Positions 26,962-34,230 of a stretch of 64,000 bases of DNA are shown in pieces. Numbering within the stretch: the first letter of the stretch is position 1; every line of letters begins with the position of its first letter. The position numbers and the translations under genes were made by a program. Location of the stretch: contig JAFDZV010000038.1 in NCBI GenBank assembly GCA_018266795.1, positions 1 to 64,000 on the forward strand. The letters are read 5' to 3'. The notes beneath the pieces are model-generated. The model was given only the letters and a program-made list of their open reading frames with translations, was not told the DNA's origin and made no database searches. The stretch comes from Bacteroidota bacterium (lineage in GTDB: Bacteria > Bacteroidota > Ignavibacteria > OLB7).

Positions 26962-27975
26962 ATGTCTCACCCCTTCCTCATGCGTGTGGTCTTCGCAGCG
27001 GCAGCGATCCTTGCCGCTTCCCCGGCGACATCGATCGCATGCGACTTCTGCGGCTGCCTCCTCGGCATCAATCCCTACTATACCCTCTCCGATCGAATCA
27101 CGCTCACGATGTTGTGGCAGCAGGCGATGCATCCGGCCGGCGGCTTCGGCATCAACGGCCCGCATCTGAAAATCGCGGCGGGCGCCTTCGGCACCGGCTA
27201 TGCGGCGCTCTTCTCCGCCGGCGCTCCGCGGCTGTATCACGGCGGATCGATCGAGTCCACGGTTCCCACCTACGAAAGCCGCGGCACGGTGGAGATCGCA
27301 ATGGAGCACCACTTCGGCGATCACCTGATGGCCACCGGCATCCTGCCGCTGATGCTCCTCGACGAACGTGGGGACCGCCTGCTGAGCGTTCGCGGGATCG
27401 GCGATCCATCGCTGTTGATTCACTACGTTGCGGCCTTCGATCTCGCCCCCGGCACAAGGGCCACGCTCCTGGCCGGCGCGGGAGCGGATATCCCGCTCGG
27501 CTCGGACAATCTGGTCGATGCGCGCGGCGTGCGGCTGGATCCTCGGCTGCAGCCCGGGAGCGGCACGGCCGATCTCCTCGGCAATCTGCGCGGGATACTT
27601 CAGAAGGAGAAGTGGACGCTTGCCGTGGACGTTCTGGGCCGCATGAACGGTGTGAACTCCTATGGTGACCGCATCGGAAGCTCGCTCGGTGTAACCATGG
27701 ACGTAAGCCGCGACATCGTGCGAAGCAACCAGGATCTGTTCGCAATCGTTGGAACCGCCGGACTGCGAAGCGAGATGGCCGCAACCGATCGCATTCATGG
27801 AACGGTGGACCCGGCATCCGGATTCACCGCCGCCTATGCAAAGCTTGGCACGCAGTTGGTCTACAGCGATCTGCGCCTTACGTTCACCGCGTTGATTCCG
27901 GTATACGACCACCGCGCTCCCGGCGGCGATTCCGAAGGGACGCGCATCGCCGCAGGCGCCGGCTTCGAATTCTGA
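26962..27975 (+). CDS. Outer-membrane beta-barrel-like protein with N-terminal CDxCGC
   Basis: A protein of 337 aa from ATG 26962, with GGAG 10 nt upstream. The signal peptide ends ATSIA. The mature N-terminus CDFCGCLLGINPYY recalls the CDxCGC motif of a Bacteroidota outer-membrane family often called transporter-like. The rest is alternating beta strand with Gly/aromatic pattern, ending in Phe (AGAGFEF), as beta-barrels do. No enzyme motif is seen. Together with the preceding Cys-rich protein and the following lipoprotein it looks like an envelope operon, possibly metal-related (inference). Confidence 0.7.
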   Translation: MSHPFLMRVVFAAAAILAASPATSIACDFCGCLLGINPYYTLSDRITLTMLWQQAMHPAGGFGINGPHLKIAAGAFGTGYAALFSAGAPRLYHGGSIESTVPTYESRGTVEIAMEHHFGDHLMATGILPLMLLDERGDRLLSVRGIGDPSLLIHYVAAFDLAPGTRATLLAGAGADIPLGSDNLVDARGVRLDPRLQPGSGTADLLGNLRGILQKEKWTLAVDVLGRMNGVNSYGDRIGSSLGVTMDVSRDIVRSNQDLFAIVGTAGLRSEMAATDRIHGTVDPASGFTAAYAKLGTQLVYSDLRLTFTALIPVYDHRAPGGDSEGTRIAAGAGFEF

Positions 27976-28009
27976 CCCCAGACAATCCAACACTCAAACG
28001 GACGATACC

Positions 28010-29014
28010 ATGATCCCACATCACTGTTTCAGATATACCGTGCTGGCGATCGCGGCTGCGATCGGATTCGCCGGGTGCTCCAGCGTGACGGACAACCCCG
28101 CCACCACCGGAACCATTACGATCACGCAGAAGCTGCTCCCGCAGATAGACAGCAACGCCGTCTACCAGCTCTGGTTCAGCTACCCGAAGACGAGCACACA
28201 GTCCAAGAACCCCCGCTTCGATCACGGCGACGCGGCCTATGTCAGCGTTGGGCGGTTTACCGTTGCGGCGGACGGATCGCTGGCCGGCCTTGACGGGAAG
28301 CCTGCAACGTTCACGTTCCCGTCGTCGCTTACGCCGGGGCTCGTTGCGGACGTGATCCTCACCGTGGAGCCGAAGGTCAAGACGGACACGCTTCCGGGCG
28401 CGCGCCTGATCTCCGGAACGTTCACCGGCACGGCATCGCTTGGGACTGCCACGCTGGCATTGAATGGTGACGATGCGTTCGGCGACCCGATGGGCACGAT
28501 CGGCACCGGCTATGCCGCGCTCGAAACCCCCACCACGGCAACCGATACGGACTTCGCCTCCGGCATCTGGTTCGTGAAGCCGGATGGAAGTACGATGGCC
28601 CCGGGCCTGACGCTCCCGGTACTCCCGATCTCCGACGAGAACCCCCTCTGGCACTACGAGGCCTGGACGGTAACCGGAAGCGGCAGCTCGCTGCAGTACA
28701 CGAAGCTTGGATCGTTCCTCGATCCGGCGAAGGCGGACAGCGACGGCGCAGGCCCGCAGGCCGGCCCGAACACATCCAGCGCGTTCGCCTATCCCGGCCA
28801 GGACTTCATCACCGGCAGCACCACGCCGATCCATCTGAACGACGGCGCGCACGGCGTTGCGGTCTCGCTCGAACCGGATGGCATCCTCACACGCCGCCCG
28901 ACCCTGGTGCTTGTGAGCGCCGGATCCATTCCTGCTGCAACCGCTCGCCTGCAGGCGTTCCCGCTCTCCGCGAACGCAAGCCTCCCGACGATGAGCATCA
29001 GCCTTACACGCTGA
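28010..29014 (+). CDS. Putative lipoprotein of unknown function
   Basis: A protein of 334 aa from ATG 28010. The leader YTVLAIAAAIGFAGCSS has a lipobox (FAGC). The mature protein has a YQLWFSYPKT... YVSVGRFTVAADGSLAG pattern like the C-terminal domain of RskA-type anti-sigma proteins, though here in an exported setting, then a long beta-rich region. It begins 35 bp after the barrel gene, so the two are likely co-transcribed. The function is not assigned. Confidence 0.7.
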   Translation: MIPHHCFRYTVLAIAAAIGFAGCSSVTDNPATTGTITITQKLLPQIDSNAVYQLWFSYPKTSTQSKNPRFDHGDAAYVSVGRFTVAADGSLAGLDGKPATFTFPSSLTPGLVADVILTVEPKVKTDTLPGARLISGTFTGTASLGTATLALNGDDAFGDPMGTIGTGYAALETPTTATDTDFASGIWFVKPDGSTMAPGLTLPVLPISDENPLWHYEAWTVTGSGSSLQYTKLGSFLDPAKADSDGAGPQAGPNTSSAFAYPGQDFITGSTTPIHLNDGAHGVAVSLEPDGILTRRPTLVLVSAGSIPAATARLQAFPLSANASLPTMSISLTR

Positions 29015-29040
29015 CCGGCGATCGGCCGGGACGAATAACG

Positions 29041-29082
29041 AACGCGGCTCCGGCGATCATCGGCGATCGTTGGAGCCGCGTT
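29041..29082. terminator. Bidirectional hairpin between convergent genes
   Basis: Perfect 11-bp arms AACGCGGCTCC/GGAGCCGCGTT around a 20-nt loop, placed between the ends of convergent genes (29014 and 29252). There is no long T run on either strand, so its strength as a terminator is uncertain. Confidence 0.6.
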
Positions 29083-29251
29083 ACAATATCGGGTTCCGGC
29101 AGCGAGACCCGCCGATGCGCGGCGCTGCCTGCCGATCGTGCACGGGTTCACCGACTGCAGCTCGTGCGCCCGTCGGCCGGATCTTCCCGCAGCCGATGCT
29201 CCCGCCTGCGGGAACGGCCGTCCGTGCGATGTATCGCACTGCGAGATATCC

Positions 29252-29902
29252 CTACCGGGTGGTTACCCAGTTGTCCCCCATGAGGCTCTGCACGGGAAGT
29301 TCGAAGCGGCCGGAGATTCGTTTGCGATCTCCCTTCGCATCCAGGCTGTAGGCATCGATCGTGAAGGAACCACGGATCACGTCATCGGCCATGCTCGTCA
29401 CATTCACCTCGCCGCTCCCGCCGTTCCAGTCGCCCCGATAGATGGTGAACGCCTTCCCTCCCTTCCCCTTGCCGGTATACATTGCAGAGAACATCGTGGC
29501 ATGCGTGGTGTCGTACTCTCCCTCCATCGGAAGGCCGGTGCTCGGTTCGCCGCCTCGCCTGGAGAGCGAGTCCACGACGATCCGATGTTCGCCGACAGTG
29601 CCCGGAAGGCGGATCATGCAGGAGGAGATGATGCCGTCCGGCCCCAGGCGCGCGGTGGAATCGCGCTGCCAGCGCCCCTGGATGTATACCTGCCCGTCGA
29701 TGACATAGGCAACCGCCCGCGCGGAACGGCTTTGCCCTTCGATCTCGATCGTGAAGCGGTTCGTGTCCAGCCGGATGATACCGTCGTGCGAGCCCGATGA
29801 ATCGGCTCCCGTTGTGCGGCCATCGCGCAACGGGCTCGGCTGTGCCGCAAGAATGCCGCACGCCATTATCAGCGCAAGGGCGCCGAGGAACAATGCTCTC
29901 AT
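29252..29902 (-). CDS. Secreted protein of unknown function
   Basis: A protein of 216 aa from ATG 29902, with signal peptide MRALFLGALALIMACGILAA. The mature part is beta-rich (FTIEIEGQSRSARAVAYVID, then GDWNGGSGEVNVTSMADDVI and GSFTIDAYSLDAKGDRKRIS), with a pattern seen in small lipocalin- or DUF-like periplasmic proteins, but I do not recognise a family. The Cys in the leader (MACG) could in principle be a lipidation site. It stands alone on the minus strand; the 97 residues before 29902 in frame are shadow. Confidence 0.65.
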   Translation of the reverse strand: MRALFLGALALIMACGILAAQPSPLRDGRTTGADSSGSHDGIIRLDTNRFTIEIEGQSRSARAVAYVIDGQVYIQGRWQRDSTARLGPDGIISSCMIRLPGTVGEHRIVVDSLSRRGGEPSTGLPMEGEYDTTHATMFSAMYTGKGKGGKAFTIYRGDWNGGSGEVNVTSMADDVIRGSFTIDAYSLDAKGDRKRISGRFELPVQSLMGDNWVTTR

Positions 29903-30268
29903 TAGGGTGTGTCCTGAGTATTCAATAGATGTCCGCTCCCGGCCGGCGGCGCCCGCTTCCGGCGTGCCGCACCGCGGCTCTGCCACGAGCACGGCGAGGC
30001 GGCACGATGAGATGAACGGCGCGCGTTGTCCGGGTTCTCTCATGAAGCCGGCCGACACATTCGAATCGCCGCGAGTTCGGCAACCGAATGGGCAGTTCAA
30101 CCGGCGGTCATGTCCGCTACCTGCAATCGCGATCGCGACGATGCAACTGTGGCGGAACTCCCGCCCATGCCCCCAACGACACGGGCGAAGCACGCGAATA
30201 TACGAAGCCGGGGAGCATCGGCGTTATCTCCGGCCATGCGCCCGGCAGCGGAGTGATGCGCGCCGCGC
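29903..30268. other. Divergent intergenic region
   Basis: A gap between the minus-strand secreted gene and the plus-strand cupin gene. Nothing recognisable apart from the -7 box at its right edge. Confidence 0.4.
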
Positions 30269-30276
30269 TATCTTTG
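30269..30276 (+). promoter_or_regulatory. -7 box before the cupin gene
   Basis: TATCTTTG, a perfect TAnnTTTG and identical to the tRNA-Glu box. No TTG lies 19-21 bp upstream, so the -33 part is unsupported. The leader to ATG 30308 would be about 27 nt. Confidence 0.5.
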
Positions 30277-30307
30277 CTCCCACGTGATTCAATCAACCAA
30301 TCCGTTC

Positions 30308-30700
30308 ATGAGCAACTACGTAACCAGACCGATTCCCGCGGAGCAACCGCCTACCAGACATGTCACGCGCCCGTGGGGGAGGTTTGCGCAGTGGGCCTTC
30401 AACGAGGAGGTGACAGCCAGCATGATGACCGTTGAGCCCGGGCAGCGTCTGAGTCTGCAGTCGCACACGGGGCGCGCCGAACTTTGGATTGCATTGGATG
30501 AAGGGGCGATCGTGGAGATCGACGACGTGATCCACCATCCGAAGCCGGGTGACGAGCTCTGGATCCCGGCCAACGCGCGCCACCGGCTGTCGAGCGGAGG
30601 CGAACGGGTCCGCGTGCTGGAGATCGCGTTCGGCAACTGGCAGCAGGAGGATATCACCCGCTACGCCGATGACTACCACCGTCCTGCCGAGGGAGAGTAG
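30308..30700 (+). CDS. Single-domain cupin, type II mannose-6-phosphate isomerase-like
   Basis: A protein of 130 aa from ATG 30308 (GTG at 30284 is possible but too close to the presumed transcription start). The core TRPWGRFAQWAFNEEVTASM, with VEPGQRLSLQSHTGRAELWI and PGDELWIPANARHRLSSGG, matches the cupin domain of type II phosphomannose isomerase / GDP-mannose pyrophosphorylase enzymes, with His and Glu metal ligands. Here it occurs alone. The next gene, 4 bp downstream, is a class I-like phosphomannose isomerase, so both probably act in mannose-fructose phosphate interconversion or its control. Confidence 0.82.
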   Translation: MSNYVTRPIPAEQPPTRHVTRPWGRFAQWAFNEEVTASMMTVEPGQRLSLQSHTGRAELWIALDEGAIVEIDDVIHHPKPGDELWIPANARHRLSSGGERVRVLEIAFGNWQQEDITRYADDYHRPAEGE

Positions 30701-30704
30701 CGGA

Positions 30705-32519
30705 TTGAACAGCGATCACTCCACGCCTTTCGAGGGCGAACGGCTGCCGCAGAGTGCGGCGTTACGAAAGACCGAACAGTACCTGGCGCCGCTTGTTCAC
30801 CCGCGCTGCGCACTGGGTGATTACGACATCTACCCGGCCTTCCCCGTGGGGGGCGGTCTGATCGATACCGGCTTCGAATCGCTGGCGCGCCGCATTACGG
30901 GCGAACGAACGGTTGTGATGGACGGCTACGGCGGCGTTCTCTGGGAGGCGTTTCGGGAGCGGCTGGACGCCGCGCTCCGGGCTGTCGGGGTTCGGGCATC
31001 GTGGCACTGCGTGCATGATGCGCTGCTGGATGAGGAGGAGATAGCGCGAAGGATTTCTCCGTTTCTCGGCGGCGACGATCCACTCTGGGGTACACGGTTC
31101 ACCGGAGAACTGCGCCGTTTCTTCAGCGCCGAACGTCTTGCCGGCATCGTTCCCCCGGACGATGCCGGGCTTGCGATCCTGTACGGCACGGGCGCCGCGC
31201 TCGCCGGATGGCAGGGAAGCCTCTTCTATCTGGACGTGCCGAAGAACGAGATTCAATTCCGCTCGCGTGCCGGCAGCATCACCAACCTGGGCGCACGCAC
31301 GCCGGCCGGCGCGAAGGAGGCCTACAAGCGGTTCTACTTCGTGGACTGGCCCGCACTGAACCGGCATCGCGCGGAGATTCAGGAGCGCATCGATGTGATC
31401 GTGGACACGCAGCGCCCGGACCATCCGGTCTGGATGCGTGGGAGCGATCTGCGCGAGGCACTTGGAGCGATGAGCCGCAACTACTTCCGCGCCCGGCCCT
31501 GGTTCGAACCCGGGCCCTGGGGCGGCCAGTGGATCAGGAACAGAATGCACGGCCTTGCGAAGGACGTGCCGAACTATGCATGGTCGTTCGAGCTGATCTC
31601 GCCGGAGAACGGGCTGATGATCGAGAGCAGCGGGCTGCTGCTGGAGACCCAGTTCGATGCGCTGATGATAGCCGCGCACGAGCGTGTGCTGGGGCATGCG
31701 GCCGAGCGCTTCGGCCTGGAGTTCCCCATCCGCTTCGACTTCCTGGATACGGTGGCGGGCGGCAATCTCTCGGTGCAATGCCATCCGAGGCCGGAGTATA
31801 TCCGGCGGGAGTTCGGCGAGAGCTTCACGCAGGACGAGACCTACTACATCCTGGACTGCACGCCCGGAGCCCGCGTGTTTCTTGGCTTCCGGGAGGATAT
31901 CGATCCCGAACAATTCCGCGCGGAGCTGGAGCGAAGCCATCGCGAGGGCCTGGAGATCGATATCGAGCGCTTCGTGAACACGGAGCCCGCCGCGCGAGGC
32001 GATCTGTTCCTGATCCCCAACGGCACTATTCACTGCTCGGGCGCCGGGAACCTCGTGCTGGAGATCTCTGCAACGCCCTACATCTTCACCTTCAAGATGT
32101 ACGACTGGATGCGGCGCGACCTGGAAGGGAACCTTCGCCCGCTCAACATCCGCCGGGCGTTCGAGAATCTCTACTTCGAGCGGCGCGGCGCGCGCGTTCG
32201 CGAGGAACTGGTGTCGCGGCCGCATACCATCGAGGAGGGGAAGGACTGGCGTGTGGTGCACCTCCCAACACATCCGGCCCAGTTCTACGACGTGCATCGT
32301 CTGGAGTTCGCAACCGGCATCGACGTTCCAACCCACAACCAGTGTCACGTCATGATGCTGGTGGAAGGAACGTCGGTGATCCTGGAGACCGCGAACGGAA
32401 TGCGCGCGCGGTTCAATCATGCCGAGACGTTCGTGATTCCCGCCGCGGCCGGCAGCTACCGGCTGATCAACCAGGGCACGGAACCGGCAAAGGTGGTGAA
32501 GGCGTTCGTGAAGAGTTAG
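30705..32519 (+). CDS. Class I mannose-6-phosphate isomerase-like protein
   Basis: A protein of 604 aa starting at TTG 30705, with GGGAGAG about 10 nt upstream and 4 bp after the previous stop; the frame before this belongs to the cupin gene's shadow. The central motif GGNLSVQCHPRPEYIRREFG, then DETYYILDCTPGARVFLGF and a late cupin (HNQCHVMMLVEGTSVILETA), are class I phosphomannose isomerase landmarks, including zinc-ligand His/Glu positions. It is longer than ManA (about 320-390): residues about 70-300 are an unusual insertion with a P-loop-free nucleotide-kinase-like look. The stop codon lies inside the first unit of a heptamer array. Confidence 0.78.
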   Translation: MNSDHSTPFEGERLPQSAALRKTEQYLAPLVHPRCALGDYDIYPAFPVGGGLIDTGFESLARRITGERTVVMDGYGGVLWEAFRERLDAALRAVGVRASWHCVHDALLDEEEIARRISPFLGGDDPLWGTRFTGELRRFFSAERLAGIVPPDDAGLAILYGTGAALAGWQGSLFYLDVPKNEIQFRSRAGSITNLGARTPAGAKEAYKRFYFVDWPALNRHRAEIQERIDVIVDTQRPDHPVWMRGSDLREALGAMSRNYFRARPWFEPGPWGGQWIRNRMHGLAKDVPNYAWSFELISPENGLMIESSGLLLETQFDALMIAAHERVLGHAAERFGLEFPIRFDFLDTVAGGNLSVQCHPRPEYIRREFGESFTQDETYYILDCTPGARVFLGFREDIDPEQFRAELERSHREGLEIDIERFVNTEPAARGDLFLIPNGTIHCSGAGNLVLEISATPYIFTFKMYDWMRRDLEGNLRPLNIRRAFENLYFERRGARVREELVSRPHTIEEGKDWRVVHLPTHPAQFYDVHRLEFATGIDVPTHNQCHVMMLVEGTSVILETANGMRARFNHAETFVIPAAAGSYRLINQGTEPAKVVKAFVKS

Positions 32520-32620
32520 TGGTTAGTGGTTAGTGGTTAGTGGTTAGTGGTTAGTGGTTAGTGGTTAGTGGTTAGTGGTTAGTGGTTAGTGGTTAGTGGT
32601 TAGTGGTTAGTGGTTAGTGA
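32516..32620. repeat. Perfect heptamer tandem array (TTAGTGG)n
   Basis: About 15 head-to-tail copies of TTAGTGG, nearly all perfect. The first copy contains the TAG stop of the isomerase gene (32517-32519). Its purity suggests recent expansion and likely length variation. Confidence 0.95.
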
Positions 32621-32661
32621 AAAATGCATCAACTACTGACTACGAACAACTGGCTAGAACA

Positions 32662-32781
32662 TATCTCATAAACATCTGGGCTGCCATTCTGAGGGAGCAA
32701 AGCAACCGAAGAATCTCGCCGTTTCTGACTCACAGGGATCCTTCGCTGCGCTCAGGATGACCGTCAGGTAGTTATGAGATA
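32662..32781. mobile_element. MITE-like palindromic element
   Basis: Terminal inverted repeats TATCTCATAA (32662-32671) and TTATGAGATA (32772-32781) enclose about 100 bp. The interior is itself imperfectly palindromic: ATTCTGAGGGAGC...GAAGAATC on the left against GATCCTTCG...CTCAGGATGAC on the right. This interior resembles a palindromic repeat common in several bacterial phyla. No coding capacity. Confidence 0.65.
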
Positions 32782-32786
32782 GCTTC

Positions 32787-32821
32787 TACCAACTACTGAC
32801 TACTGACGAATAACTACTGAC
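32787..32821. repeat. Heptamer array (TACTGAC type), inverted relative to 32516
   Basis: Five units in exact 7-bp steps at 32787, 32794, 32801, 32808 and 32815 (TACCAAC, TACTGAC, TACTGAC, GAATAAC, TACTGAC). The reverse complement of the left array (CCACTAA and rotations) is related, so the two arrays flank the MITE-like element as inverted arms. Confidence 0.8.
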
Positions 32822-32928
32822 GGCCCTTCTCCCGCCGCGTCAGTATTCATTACATGCGTATCTTCGCCCCCGGCCGCCGGGGTGTCCCCTGCGGCATGAT
32901 TCAGAGAAGGAAAACGTTGATCGTTACC

Positions 32929-33807
32929 ATGTCGGAGAATAGCTCGTACGGACTGCTGAAGGGAAAGCGCGGAATCGTGTTCGGTCCTCTGGACGAGAGC
33001 AGCATCGGCTGGCAGATAGCGCTGGCGGCTCATCGCGAGGGGGCCCGGCTCGCCATCTCCAACGTTGGCGTTGCGCTTCGCGTCGGGAAGGTGCGCGAGC
33101 TTGCGGAGCTCTGCGACAACGCTCCGGTGTATGCATGCGACGCAACGAACAACGAGGAACTGGATGCGATGTTCGCGCAGGTTGTTTCGGAGTTCGGCCC
33201 GGTGGACTTCATCGTTCACTCCATCGGCATGTCGCAGAACATCCGGAAGGGGCTCTCCTACGACAGGCTGAACTACGACTGGTTCATCCGCACGCTGGAT
33301 GTGAGCGCGCTCTCGCTTCACCGCGTGGTGACGGCCGCGCTCCGGCACGATGCCATCGCCGACGGCGCAAGCATCGTTGCCATGACCTACATCGCATCGC
33401 AACGCAACTACTCCACCTACTCCGACATGGGGGATGCGAAGGCGCTGCTGGAATCGGTAACGCGCAGCCTTGGGCCCCATCTGGCGAAGCGCCGCATCCG
33501 CATCAACACCGTATCGCAAAGCCCCACCTACACGCGCGCCGGGAGCGGCATCGAGAACTTCGACAAGATGTTCGACTTCGCCGATCGCGTGGCGCCGCTG
33601 GGAAACGCATCGGCCGAGGAGTGCGGGGATTATGTGGTGACGCTCCTGAGCGACCTCACGCGCAAGGTCACGATGCAGAACCTCTTCCACGACGGAGGCT
33701 ACAGCGCCATGGGGATGACCATCCCCCTCCTCTCCCTCTTCCACACCGCTCTGCAGGATGACGATCTCACGCGCGCGGCCGGCCTGGAGCCGAGGAAGGA
33801 GAAATAG
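32929..33807 (+). CDS. fabI: Enoyl-[acyl-carrier-protein] reductase (NADH)
   Basis: A protein of 292 aa from ATG 32929, with AGAAGGAAA upstream. A short-chain dehydrogenase fold of FabI type: VFGPLDESSIGWQIALAAHR binds NADH, DFIVHSIGMSQNIRKG follows, and the catalytic region YIASQRNYSTYSDMGDAKA carries the FabI Tyr-x6-Tyr-x6-Lys arrangement. The family reduces trans-2-enoyl-ACP in the last step of each fatty-acid elongation round and is the target of triclosan. The length is slightly above the usual 255-265 because of a longer C-terminus. The 25 in-frame residues before 32929 were excluded for lack of a ribosome site. Confidence 0.92.
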   Translation: MSENSSYGLLKGKRGIVFGPLDESSIGWQIALAAHREGARLAISNVGVALRVGKVRELAELCDNAPVYACDATNNEELDAMFAQVVSEFGPVDFIVHSIGMSQNIRKGLSYDRLNYDWFIRTLDVSALSLHRVVTAALRHDAIADGASIVAMTYIASQRNYSTYSDMGDAKALLESVTRSLGPHLAKRRIRINTVSQSPTYTRAGSGIENFDKMFDFADRVAPLGNASAEECGDYVVTLLSDLTRKVTMQNLFHDGGYSAMGMTIPLLSLFHTALQDDDLTRAAGLEPRKEK

Positions 33808-33819
33808 GCTCCTCGCCCT

Positions 33820-34015
33820 CCAGGGGCTCACGCCCCTGGCTGATACCTGCCGCCCCTTGCGGGCTCGCGTTCCGTTCGATGGCACCCCCGTTGCCCAGGG
33901 CTTGCGCCCTGGGCTGATGCCTGCCGCCCCTTGCGGGGCTCGTGATTCATTCGGCGCATCACGTTCCAGGGGCTCACGCCCCTGGCTGACTTCTGTCGCT
34001 CCTTCGGGGCTCGCG
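33820..34015. repeat. Three-unit double-hairpin (REP-like) cluster
   Basis: Three units of about 50 bp at 33820, 33894 and 33966 (period about 73). Each has hairpin A (CCAGGGGCTCACGCCCCTGG or variant), linker GGCTGATxCCTG, and hairpin B (CCGCCCCTTGCGGGGCTCG or variant). Compensating changes in unit 2 (CCAGGGCTTGCGCCCTGG) keep the stem, so structure is under selection or copies derive from a structured source. Confidence 0.8.
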
Positions 34016-34030
34016 AGCGCAACAGCCGAA

Positions 34031-34052
34031 GGTCCGGAGTAAACTCCGGACC
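34031..34052. repeat. Dispersed palindrome, copy 3
   Basis: GGTCCGGAGT/ACTCCGGACC, perfect 10-bp arms with a 2-nt loop, directly after the REP-like cluster. Confidence 0.75.
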
Positions 34053-34139
34053 AACGAATCGGGTGATCGCCCCGCAGCATGCAGACCTTTGACATCTGTT
34101 TCTGCCGAGCACGACGAACCAGGTCCCGAGCACGTCCCC

Positions 34140-34174
34140 CACCCAACCGACCACTGACTACTGACCACCAACAA
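34140..34174. repeat. Short heptamer array (CTGACTA type)
   Basis: CCGACCA, CTGACTA, CTGACCA and CCAACAA in consecutive 7-bp steps from about 34147, upstream of the AdaA-AlkA gene. Related to the arrays at 32787 and 58306. Confidence 0.6.
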
Positions 34175-34230
34175 ACGTCCATGTCCGAAAACGGCGAGAT
34201 CGGGAACGCGCCGCCCCGTATACTTGCCGC

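Noticed and set aside
32516-32620. CRISPR array
   Set aside because: The repeat unit is only 7 bp, there are no spacers, and no cas gene is in the window.
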